Made by a program: the position numbers and the translations under genes. The notes under the pieces are model-generated. The model worked only from the letters and a program-made list of their open reading frames with translations. It had not been told where the DNA came from and did no database searches. From JBGTKH01 sp041744735 (GTDB taxonomy: Bacteria > Planctomycetota > Planctomycetia > Pirellulales > Pirellulaceae), in assembly GCA_041744735.1 (NCBI GenBank), contig JBGTKH010000175.1:1-30348 (forward strand): a stretch of 30,348 nt of DNA, written 5' to 3'. This document shows positions 6,242 through 13,141 of this stretch, in pieces (the stretch's first letter is position 1; every line of letters starts with the position of its first letter).

Positions 6242-9200
6242 TCACGCGCGAGGGAATTCGGATCGGGCGTCGAAGCGAAAAGCAGCGTCGTGCGGGCACT
6301 GGGCCACGCAGGCCGGCTCCTGGCCGGGCAACGAACTGCACAGGTCGCACACGACGGCCCGCTCGGTGACAAGTTTCAATTCCGTGGACGCGGCCTCTTT
6401 CAATTCAGGGACCCTGTCCAAACGCAGCGACAGGACGGTATTCTCGATCGACACGGGTGGGTGAACGCACGCCGCCACCAGATTCTGTTTGTACAGACTA
6501 ATCCAATCTTTGGGCATGATGGCCTCGTATTCGCCGCGGCGTTTCTGTTTGTCGTCCTGCTGCAATGGCACCGCTTGTCCGTTCACCCAAACCTCGATGT
6601 TCGCCCCTTGGCAAACGACCGACAGTCGAAACGAGAGCCCTTGCCGGCGTTTATTTGAAGGCACATGGAAGTTGTAACGAAAATAGATCGGCTGCTGCAA
6701 CTCCGGACCAAAGGCTTCCGTCCGGCATCCATGGAGAGCCGTGTGAAGTATCAAGTCCCAACGAAACGGAGCCGTTCCCGGCGCCCAATCACGGTCGCGA
6801 AATCGCGGCTGGTGCCAGTCCTTGCCCTTGACGTCCTGGCCAGGTAGGAAGCGCCAGCCCGGCCCGTGTGCGGGCACAATTCCCACGTCGTGCATTTGGA
6901 TGGAATCGTACGGGCATTGCTCGGCACAAAGCTCGCAGCCGATGCACCAATCGCGTATCAGGATTTCGCCATTCTCGCCGCGCTGAATCGAACCCACCGG
7001 GCAGCCGATCATGCACGCCGGATTCAAACACTTGCGGCAGGCGGACGGAACCAGAAAGCGATCGAAACGCGGGCCGTCCAGAAACAGTCGCGTGTAGCCG
7101 TCATCGTGAGTGTTGATGCAGGCACGCACGCAATCGCCGCAGCGCGTGCAGCGGTCCAAGTCGATGAGCAGCAGCTTTTGGCCCTGCACCAAGCCCAGCT
7201 CTTGATACTCGGGACGTGATGTCAAAGCACCTTCGGTATCCCACGGCACATTGCGAACAACCCGTTTGCTGCGTTGTTGCCGCTCGTCGATCAACTGCTG
7301 GACTTTGCCGGCGAACGCCGCCGATGATTTGATCATTTCCTTGAATACGTCGCTGCCGATGCGGACCAATTCGACACGGGCGGACCGGCGCTGTTTGGCA
7401 TCGGGCGGGTGGTCGAACGTCACGCACGTGGCGCTGCGCGGCTGGCCGAGCAACGCGCCGATTTCGCCGAAGATGTCGCCGCGGGCCAGATAGGCCATCG
7501 TCCGCGGCGGCCCGTCGGTAAGGCGGTACTTGGGGAACGTGCGCGGGTAAATCGTCTGCAGTGCCAGATGCCCGGCCTTGCGAACGTCAAAGTCGGACCA
7601 TTTGTCTTTGGCCAACCCTTTGATGCCCAGCGGCAAGGCCTCGATGTCGGCGCGGATGTTGTCGTCCTGGCACGTGGATGCCAATTCATCTGCGCGCAAA
7701 AAGTTGCGGTCTTTAATCAGGGCGTTTAACGCATACGTGATGCGACGTTTGTATTTCTCAACTTTCTCTGGCGGGACATCTCCGGCGGCGAACTTTTGGA
7801 TGTTGCGCTGCACGTTCTCGGGCAGTTTGTCCCAGATCCATTGTTTCAAGTTGCCGGCAGCGGCGGCCTCTTTCGCTTTCGGCTTTGCCGCGGTGGCGGC
7901 CGTTGCAGCTTTCTTGGCCGCGGCAGGCTTGGCCGCAGCAGGCTTTTCGGCAGCGGGTTCTGTCGTGCCGCCCTTCTTTGCGGCCAGCTTGGCTTTGAGC
8001 GCTTCGATCGGCGAAAGTTTTGCTTCGCCGCTTGCGGCCGCTGCTGGAGTCGCGGCGGCGGCAGGTTCGTCAGCTTTCTCCTTGCCGGCGGATTTCTTGG
8101 CGAGTTTCGCTTTCAACGCGTCGACGGGTGATAACTTGGCTTCGCCGCTGGGAGCGGCCGGTGTCGGGCCCGCTGCTTCGGCTGGTCCTGCGGCCTTCTC
8201 TTTGCCCGATGCCTTAGCGGCCAGCTTGGCTTTAAGAGCTTCGATGGGCGAAAGTTTGGCCTCACCGCCTGTTTCCGTCGGAGGCTTTCCGGCCGGTGAT
8301 GTCGCTTTCGACGGTCTTGTGTCGTCAGGTTCCTTTGACTTTGCTTTTCCCGCGGCTTTCGCGGCCAGCTTCGCTTTGAGCGCATCGACGGGTGACAGCC
8401 CTTCGGCGGCTGCGGGCTTCGCGTCAGCCGCCGGCTTTTCTTCGATCGGTGGCCTGTCGATGGTTTGCAATTCGGCCGATGACTTCTTCTCAGCGGGCGA
8501 TTGTCTCTCGGCGGCTGGCGAGATTCCCCGAGCGACCAGCGGTGCCTCGGCTTCTTCTTTTACCGCCGCCTTGGCCGCAGCTTTCGCGGCGAGTTTCGCT
8601 TTGAGTTCATCCAGGGAAGGTTTCTTCGGCGCGGCTTGCGGTGGCTTCGCGGGCGGCGCTTCCTTGAGTTCCGCATCGGCGTCGATCTGCGCCTTCAATG
8701 CGTGTGCGAACCGCTCCTCGGAATCGCTGCCGATCGACGCTGACTTTTGAGCCGGCGCGGCCGCCTGATCCGGCGCGGCTGCTTGATCCGGCGCGGCGGG
8801 CTTTCGCTTCGCCGCCAACTGAGATTCTAGTTCTGCTTTGAGAGCATGAATGTCGAGCTTCTTTAAGTTGCCGGAACGATCGTCTTCAACTTCCGGCGTT
8901 GCGGTTTCTGGTGCGGCACTTGCCGGTCTCGCGCCCGCTGGCACATCGGCCGCCTCCCAAGCGGATACCGGTTGTTGACTAGCTTGCCATTTTACCTTCC
9001 GCTGCGGAACCTCTTGCAACTCCTCGTCGCCGCGCGGCAGTTGATCGGGTGTGGCCTGTTGTTCGGTTTTGGCCGGGGGTTCAGCAGGTTGCCGCGGCGG
9101 CGCCAGCGCAGCGTCGTCTTCCAGCTTCGCGCGCATGGCTGCAACTTGCGCTTTCAGCGCGTCGACGTTCGTGTCCGCGGGCCGTCCCGCCGCGGGACGC

Positions 9201-9697
9201 TCTGCTTTGCGCCGTTCGGCCGAGTCGGCAGCCAGTTGCGCCTTGAGCGCTTCGACTTGAGCCTTCAACTCATCTAGCTCCGAAAGTCGCGGCGCGGAGA
9301 GACGCACAGGTGCAGACCGCGGCGGCGCTCGATCTTCCAATCTCCCCGCAAACTGGCCGCCGTCCTTTCGCACTTGCGGCTGCGGGGCGGTCGTGTCTTC
9401 GATCAGATCAACACGAAACGTCGTCCCACCGATGCGAAAATCCTCGCCCGCTTTGACACTGAACTCGCGGACCGGTTCGCCCAGCCGATAGGCCGGATTG
9501 AGCGCCGATTCCACGCAGCGCACGTACAGCCGGTCGCCGCGCACTTCCAAATCGCAATGCTCGCGCGACACGCGCAGATCCCACGGCACGGCCCAGCCGT
9601 TGGCCGGCGCGCGGCCCAAACGAATCGAGCGCCCGCTGGGAATCTCGCGACGCCAGCGTTGGCCGGCTTCAGGACCGATGGCGACAAATTCCAACAC
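6242..9697 (-). CDS. FHA / Ala-Lys repeat / cNMP-binding / four-cluster ferredoxin protein
   Basis: About 1151 residues. I choose GTG 9697 (MLEFVAIGPEAGQRW), preceded by GAGAGG and located just after the upstream gene's stop; an ATG at 9739 would overlap it. Order: FHA domain (~1-110; LGRAPANGW, VSREHCDLEV), disordered linker, five tandem repeats of LSPxxALKAKLAAK (~350-580), helical segment, the phosphate-binding half of a cNMP domain (GDIFGEIGALLGQPRSAT, ~732-752), then cysteine clusters CTRCGDCVRAC (~848), CRKCLNPACMIGC (~886), CIGCELCAEQC (~916), an inserted beta-sandwich of ~170 residues, and CDLCSSLPGQEPACVAQC (~1116). Sixteen cysteines fit four [4Fe-4S] clusters as in DmsB/HybA-type electron-transfer subunits. 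It likely passes electrons at the cytoplasmic face under cyclic-nucleotide and phospho-peptide control (inference). Confidence 0.9.
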   Translation of the reverse strand: MLEFVAIGPEAGQRWRREIPSGRSIRLGRAPANGWAVPWDLRVSREHCDLEVRGDRLYVRCVESALNPAYRLGEPVREFSVKAGEDFRIGGTTFRVDLIEDTTAPQPQVRKDGGQFAGRLEDRAPPRSAPVRLSAPRLSELDELKAQVEALKAQLAADSAERRKAERPAAGRPADTNVDALKAQVAAMRAKLEDDAALAPPRQPAEPPAKTEQQATPDQLPRGDEELQEVPQRKVKWQASQQPVSAWEAADVPAGARPASAAPETATPEVEDDRSGNLKKLDIHALKAELESQLAAKRKPAAPDQAAAPDQAAAPAQKSASIGSDSEERFAHALKAQIDADAELKEAPPAKPPQAAPKKPSLDELKAKLAAKAAAKAAVKEEAEAPLVARGISPAAERQSPAEKKSSAELQTIDRPPIEEKPAADAKPAAAEGLSPVDALKAKLAAKAAGKAKSKEPDDTRPSKATSPAGKPPTETGGEAKLSPIEALKAKLAAKASGKEKAAGPAEAAGPTPAAPSGEAKLSPVDALKAKLAKKSAGKEKADEPAAAATPAAAASGEAKLSPIEALKAKLAAKKGGTTEPAAEKPAAAKPAAAKKAATAATAAKPKAKEAAAAGNLKQWIWDKLPENVQRNIQKFAAGDVPPEKVEKYKRRITYALNALIKDRNFLRADELASTCQDDNIRADIEALPLGIKGLAKDKWSDFDVRKAGHLALQTIYPRTFPKYRLTDGPPRTMAYLARGDIFGEIGALLGQPRSATCVTFDHPPDAKQRRSARVELVRIGSDVFKEMIKSSAAFAGKVQQLIDERQQRSKRVVRNVPWDTEGALTSRPEYQELGLVQGQKLLLIDLDRCTRCGDCVRACINTHDDGYTRLFLDGPRFDRFLVPSACRKCLNPACMIGCPVGSIQRGENGEILIRDWCIGCELCAEQCPYDSIQMHDVGIVPAHGPGWRFLPGQDVKGKDWHQPRFRDRDWAPGTAPFRWDLILHTALHGCRTEAFGPELQQPIYFRYNFHVPSNKRRQGLSFRLSVVCQGANIEVWVNGQAVPLQQDDKQKRRGEYEAIMPKDWISLYKQNLVAACVHPPVSIENTVLSLRLDRVPELKEAASTELKLVTERAVVCDLCSSLPGQEPACVAQCPHDAAFRFDARSEFPRA

Positions 9698-9710
9698 GTG
9701 GGTGATCCTC

Positions 9711-10784
9711 TCAGGCCGAAAAGGTTTCCTGATTGGCACGCGGCGATTCCTCGACCGTCACGCCTTCCAGCAACTCCTGACAAAACGCCTGCCAATCGGT
9801 AATGTCGTTGACGCCGACCGTCAAGTTCAAGTCACTGAGCACTTGCACCAAACCGCTGCGCACGATGTACACGCAGTCCGCCGGATCATGCTCGTCGCAG
9901 ATGATCTTGCCCGGCTCCTCCATCAGCAATTCGGCGCGTTTATGGATCACGCTCAGCTCCAGTTCCGTCAAATCGCGCAGGATGTCCAAGCGTCGCAGGT
10001 GCGTGCTCAGCACGCGCTCGCGATACACGGCGTCCATGCGCTGGCGGTAGCCGTCGTCTTTATGAATGTGATCGAAAATATTGCGGAGGAACTCGATCAT
10101 GTAGCAATCAGTTTCGGCCACGATGGTCGCGGACCGCGGCTGCATCGTCATGCAACTCATTTCGCCGAACACTTCGCCCTCGTGCATCGCAGCCTGCCGC
10201 GAGTCGTAATTGATGTCCGTGGGTCCGTCGTTGGGGATAAACTGCGGACGCCGCTCGGCCGGTGTGGCGCCGCCGCCGAGCAACCGGCCCGTGAGCTTCT
10301 GCAACAATCCACCGCGGCGCGGCTTGGGCCCGGCATCAACAAATAGATAAGCGGTCGCGACGCGCCGATCCATGCGAACCCCTGATCCGCTGTCCGCCGG
10401 CCCCTTCGCGCACTTTCTTTCATAACGCGCGACCACCTCTTCCAACTCGCGCAGCCACGTTTCCAATTGGTCGGCGTTCGACACGTCAGCGTCACCTTGC
10501 CGAGCCAATTGGCGGACCTCTCGCGCGGCGTTCAACTGACGCTGCTTGATTTGCAGCACGTCTTCGCTGGTCATGATGTAGAAGGCCGACGCGCCGGCAT
10601 CGCCTTGATGGCAAATCACGTCCCCCTTGCGATAATGGCGCATCACGGTCGAGCCGGGAAACTTTTTGAAACTCGGCGGCTTCTTCAGCCCGCGAAACAA
10701 TTCCAGTCCCGATAACTCTTCGGCGGTGAGCTCTTCGTCGCCCGGCCGTTCTTCGAGGTCCGATTCGGGATTGACAACTGCCAT
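9711..10784 (-). CDS. Cyclic-nucleotide-binding domain protein
   Basis: 357 residues from ATG 10784, preceded by GAGG at a suitable distance. The first cNMP-binding domain spans ~30-240: it starts FPGSTVMRHYRKGDVICHQGDAGASAFYIM, is interrupted by a ~120-residue insert (~80-198, helical with a Gly/Arg-rich part), and resumes with the phosphate-binding cassette GEVFGEMSCMTMQPRSAT (~203-220; E208 and R217 fit the ligand contacts). A second cNMP domain begins at ~268 (ILRDLTELELSVIHKR...EEPGKIICDEHDPADCVYIVRSGLVQV) but stops before its cassette; the missing half is found in the next gene. It heads a minus-strand operon with the ferredoxin protein and the cyclase. No DNA-binding helix-turn-helix is visible, so it is not a CRP-type regulator; it probably regulates the redox partner directly. 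Confidence 0.88.
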   Translation of the reverse strand: MAVVNPESDLEERPGDEELTAEELSGLELFRGLKKPPSFKKFPGSTVMRHYRKGDVICHQGDAGASAFYIMTSEDVLQIKQRQLNAAREVRQLARQGDADVSNADQLETWLRELEEVVARYERKCAKGPADSGSGVRMDRRVATAYLFVDAGPKPRRGGLLQKLTGRLLGGGATPAERRPQFIPNDGPTDINYDSRQAAMHEGEVFGEMSCMTMQPRSATIVAETDCYMIEFLRNIFDHIHKDDGYRQRMDAVYRERVLSTHLRRLDILRDLTELELSVIHKRAELLMEEPGKIICDEHDPADCVYIVRSGLVQVLSDLNLTVGVNDITDWQAFCQELLEGVTVEESPRANQETFSA

Positions 10785-10828
10785 GGACTACCTCGTGCGA
10801 AAAGGTGCGTCTGGAATGAACGTCCACG

Positions 10829-10840
10829 TATGATATCATA
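10829..10840. promoter_or_regulatory. 12-bp perfect palindrome, candidate operator
   Basis: TATGATATCATA is a perfect dyad 45 bases upstream of the cNMP-binding protein start and in the shared region with the divergent membrane protein. Its spacing does not match the CRP (TGTGA-N6-TCACA) or FNR (TTGAT-N4-ATCAA) consensus. Operator function is inferred from position and symmetry only. Confidence 0.35.
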
Positions 10841-10874
10841 TCTCCGCACCAATGGCACGCGAACGAGCAACCGG

Positions 10875-10953
10875 GTAGTGGTACATTTTGGTAGCCGAAG
10901 TCGTGAGACTTCGGAAGTGTCACCACTTCCGCTACGGCAACTTGTACCACTAC
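10875..10953. repeat. Nested REP-like palindromes in a divergent promoter region
   Basis: An outer inverted repeat GTAGTGGTACA (10875-10885) / TGTACCACTAC (10943-10953) encloses two overlapping REP elements. The first is plus-oriented at 10891-10914 (GTAG, stem CCGAAGTC/GACTTCGG, loop GTGA). The second is minus-oriented at 10912-10935 (GTAG, stem CGGAAGTG/CACTTCCG, loop GTGA). All start with GTAG. Confidence 0.85.
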
Positions 10954-10978
10954 CAGCAACCGGATAGCGATACCGTTT

Positions 10979-11029
10979 GTAGGTCGGACGCCTTCGTCCG
11001 ACCAGGACGGACGAGGGCGTCCATCCTAC
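10979..11029. repeat. REP-like inverted pair, second family
   Basis: Left hairpin 10979-11003: GTAG then GTCGGACG-CCTT-CGTCCGAC. Right hairpin 11004-11029 is the same type on the minus strand and ends in CTAC (11026-11029). Flanking inverted bits AGCGATACC / GGTATCGCT lie outside at about 10967 and 11044. It ends 44 bases before the membrane protein start. Confidence 0.8.
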
Positions 11030-11072
11030 AAAGGCACCAATTGGTATCGCTTCCAGCAACAGGATTCATGCG

Positions 11073-11924
11073 GTGATCATCGACAAGACCCATCGAACAT
11101 GGATCGTGGTGACGGGCCTGTTGTTCGTCGTCTCGACTGGGCTGTATTATTGGTACGCTCGAACATCGCCCGACGGACCCAGCGGAGCAAGCTGGCAGGG
11201 CGTGTGGTTCGGCATCGCCGGTTCGGCGCTGATGTTGTTTGCGGGATTATTGCCGGTCAGGAAAAAGTTTCCGCGCCTCCGCATCGGGTCGGCTCAGACG
11301 TGGTTGAAGGGGCACATTTGGTTGGGGCTGCTCAGCGTGCCGCTGATTTTTTATCACGCCGGCTTTCACTGGGGCGGTTTGCTCGAGCAGGTTTTGTTGG
11401 CGCTGGTGTTGACCATCACGGCCACCGGCGTACTCGGCTTGGTCCTGCAGCATAAGCTGCCGCGTTCAATCAAAATGACCGTGCCGCTGGAGGCGATTTA
11501 CGACCAAGTTCCGCACGTCTGCATGCGACTGACGGCCGCGTCGGACGAAATCGTACAGACGGCCTGCAAGTCGTACTTATCCGCGTCGAGTGACACACCG
11601 CGAGCCGACGACGGCCGCCCGTTGTGGGAATTCTACAGCAGCAGCGTGCGGCCGTATCTGGCGCCCGCGCCGCCGCGGCACTCGCCTCTGCACGACGAGG
11701 GACGGGCCGAGGCACTGTTCGCGCGCGTCCGCGGCATGCTGCCCGCGAAACTGCACGGCGAGCTTGACAAGCTGCTGCCGATATGTGAAGAACGACGGCA
11801 GTTGGCTGCTCAAGTGCGCCTGCATCATTGGCTGCACGGCTGGTTGTTCATTCATCTCCCGCTGTCGTTGGCGCTGTTAGTACTGACGATCGCCCACGTG
11901 TTGATGTCATTCGTAATTTACTAG
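11073..11924 (+). CDS. Polytopic membrane protein, probable b-type cytochrome
   Basis: 283 residues from GTG 11073 with AGGA 8 bases upstream. Helices: WIVVTGLLFVVSTGLYYWYA (~10-29), VWFGIAGSALMLFAGLLP (~44-61), HIWLGLLSVPLIFYHAGFHW (~81-100), LLEQVLLALVLTITATGVLGLVL (~103-125) and, after a ~120-residue hydrophilic domain, WLFIHLPLSLALLVLTIAHVLMSFVIY (~257-283). Histidines in or next to helices (H81, H95, H99, H255, H261, H275) suit bis-His b-haem ligation as in cytochrome b561/ferric-reductase-like folds, but I cannot name the family. It is divergent from the ferredoxin operon and, apart from the RAYT island, upstream of the multihaem cytochromes, so it is a plausible quinol-facing link between the two. 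Haem binding is inferred. Confidence 0.7.
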   Translation: MIIDKTHRTWIVVTGLLFVVSTGLYYWYARTSPDGPSGASWQGVWFGIAGSALMLFAGLLPVRKKFPRLRIGSAQTWLKGHIWLGLLSVPLIFYHAGFHWGGLLEQVLLALVLTITATGVLGLVLQHKLPRSIKMTVPLEAIYDQVPHVCMRLTAASDEIVQTACKSYLSASSDTPRADDGRPLWEFYSSSVRPYLAPAPPRHSPLHDEGRAEALFARVRGMLPAKLHGELDKLLPICEERRQLAAQVRLHHWLHGWLFIHLPLSLALLVLTIAHVLMSFVIY

Positions 11925-11937
11925 CGATGTCCCCAAA

Positions 11938-12069
11938 GTAGCCGAACTCGTGAGAGTTCGGTAGAGTTCGCAAGCATTCGCCAGGGAACGGACTCCGCTG
12001 TGCCCCTGAAGTCTCACGACTTCGGCTACTGGGACGGCGCAATGTCCAATGTCTCACGACTTCGGCTAC
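11938..12069. repeat. REP elements downstream of the RAYT gene
   Basis: Three copies: 11938-11961 on the plus strand (GTAG, stem CCGAACTC/GAGTTCGG, loop GTGA); 12005-12029 on the minus strand; and 12051-12069 on the minus strand, a copy missing its distal arm. The last copy's CTAC (12066-12069) contains the complement of the RAYT stop codon. The first two copies are head-to-head, as in a BIME. Confidence 0.88.
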
Positions 12070-12662
12070 GTGGGGTCGTCGTGATAAGTGCGCACAAGGC
12101 CGCTGTCGCGCAGGCGCGAATAGATGCGCCAAAAGAGATCCCAGTAGTTGTCCTGAAACGGCGTCAAATCGGGATAGCCAGGCACCAGGCAGCCGGTGAA
12201 TTTGTAGTCCGCGAAATGATCCGGTTCCACGAGACGTGCCCGCTCGGGATTTCGCGCAATGTATTCGGCAACATTTTCAAATGCCGCGCGCTCTCGTTGA
12301 TCCTCGCTCAGCACATGGTCGTAGGGTTGCTGCTGGAGCTCAGCGCCGAGTTTCTCCAAAACATGATTCAACTGTGCGCGAAAGAACTTTACCGCGTTCT
12401 GTTGATCGCTGCTTTCCAATATCCCCACCCACAACAGATGAATGTGGTCCGGCATGCAGCAGTAGATCGGACAGCAAATTCCGTAACGGAACATCGTGTG
12501 AGTCAGTATTTCGCGGAATTTGTAGTAGAAAATCGGGATCAGCCATCCTGTCGCGCGATCCTGCATGGACAGCGACCAGTGTACATACGCTTGCCCTCGA
12601 TAGTACTCGCGCGGCAATCGCTTCAAGTGATCGTGGGCCGTGTGGTGGTCGTCATTAGTCAT
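12066..12662 (-). CDS. REP-associated tyrosine transposase (RAYT, Y1 HUH family)
   Basis: 198 residues from ATG 12662 (GAGGG 8 bases upstream); an alternative ATG at 12677 would add five residues. Y1/HUH transposases cut and rejoin single-stranded DNA; RAYTs act on REP palindromes. Key features: the HUH motif MPDHIHLLW with H73 and H75 (metal ligands), and the catalytic-tyrosine helix VAEYIARNPERARLV with Y134, matching the family 'YIxxNPxxAxLV' pattern. The N-terminal REYYRGQAYVHWSLS strand is also typical. It is flanked on both sides by REP elements starting with GTAG, the tetranucleotide known to be recognised by the E. coli enzyme, and its TAG stop is part of one REP. It looks intact. A single chromosomal RAYT gene is typically non-self-mobile and 'domesticated'. 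Confidence 0.92.
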   Translation of the reverse strand: MTNDDHHTAHDHLKRLPREYYRGQAYVHWSLSMQDRATGWLIPIFYYKFREILTHTMFRYGICCPIYCCMPDHIHLLWVGILESSDQQNAVKFFRAQLNHVLEKLGAELQQQPYDHVLSEDQRERAAFENVAEYIARNPERARLVEPDHFADYKFTGCLVPGYPDLTPFQDNYWDLFWRIYSRLRDSGLVRTYHDDPT

Positions 12663-12720
12663 TGCGAAAGCCCTCATTCAGCCTCGAAGGCGACCTCCCG
12701 GATACGAATGACAGCGCCAC

Positions 12721-12749
12721 AGTATACACTCACCAATTACAATTCTCAA
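12721..12749 (-). promoter_or_regulatory. Candidate sigma-70-like promoter for the RAYT gene
   Basis: On the minus strand TTGAGA (12749-12744) and TATACT (12726-12721) are separated by 17 bases, close to the TTGACA-N17-TATAAT consensus. Initiation would give a leader of roughly 45-55 bases before ATG 12662. Based on sequence match only. Confidence 0.45.
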
Positions 12750-12783
12750 AGACAATGACGCTCGATCACGGCTGCGTGAGTTT

Positions 12784-13074
12784 GTAGCCAAACTCGCCGT
12801 AGCCTAATTCCGAACGCCCGTTAGCCGAATTCGCGGTAGCCGAACTCGCGGTAGCCGAACTCGCGGTAGCCGAACTCGCGGTAGCCGAACTCGTGAGAGT
12901 TCGGGTTGTGCGAAACTGACGCGATGCCCGAAGTCTCACGACTTCGGCTACAAGGGGCGGGCGATTCGCGGCCGAACTCGCGGTAGCCGAACTCGTGAGA
13001 GTTCGGATTGTGCGAAACTGACGCGATGCCCGAAGTCTCACGACTTCGGCTACAAGGGGCGGGCGATTCGCGGC
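12784..13074. repeat. REP array: 15-bp half-REP tandem plus 102-bp BIME duplication
   Basis: Part 1 (12784-12880): tandem 15-bp units of GTAGCCGAACTCGCG, three identical (12836-12880) and three diverged upstream, each equal to GTAG plus only the 5' arm of the REP stem. Part 2: a 102-bp unit repeated twice, 12869-12970 and 12971-13072, differing at one position (G12905 versus A13007). Each unit holds a plus REP (12881-12904; 12983-13006), a ~23-base linker and a minus REP (12928-12951; 13030-13053). The array fills most of the gap between the RAYT start and the first cytochrome gene. Confidence 0.92.
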
Positions 13075-13089
13075 CTATTCAATTTCGAG

Positions 13090-13095
13090 TATACT
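13090..13095 (+). promoter_or_regulatory. Possible -10 element of the cytochrome operon
   Basis: TATACT lies 47 bases before the ATG at 13142. No good -35 hexamer is seen; the position where one would lie is inside the end of the REP duplication (TTCGCG at 13067-13072). Weak evidence. Confidence 0.25.
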
Positions 13096-13141
13096 TGTCA
13101 ACGCATGACGATCACTGCGGCCTGCTGACGATTGGCAACGA

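Noticed and set aside
7578..8750. 390-residue open frame on the plus strand
   Set aside because: Antisense of the Ala/Lys-rich repeats of the minus-strand ferredoxin protein; its residues are low-complexity Ala/Ser/Phe runs produced by GC-rich third positions.
12784..12904. Possible CRISPR array
   Set aside because: Units are 15 bp and directly adjacent with no unique spacers; they are half-REP tandems.
12766..13041. 91-residue minus-strand open frame
   Set aside because: Pure translation of the REP array (repeated SSATASSATAS); no gene character.
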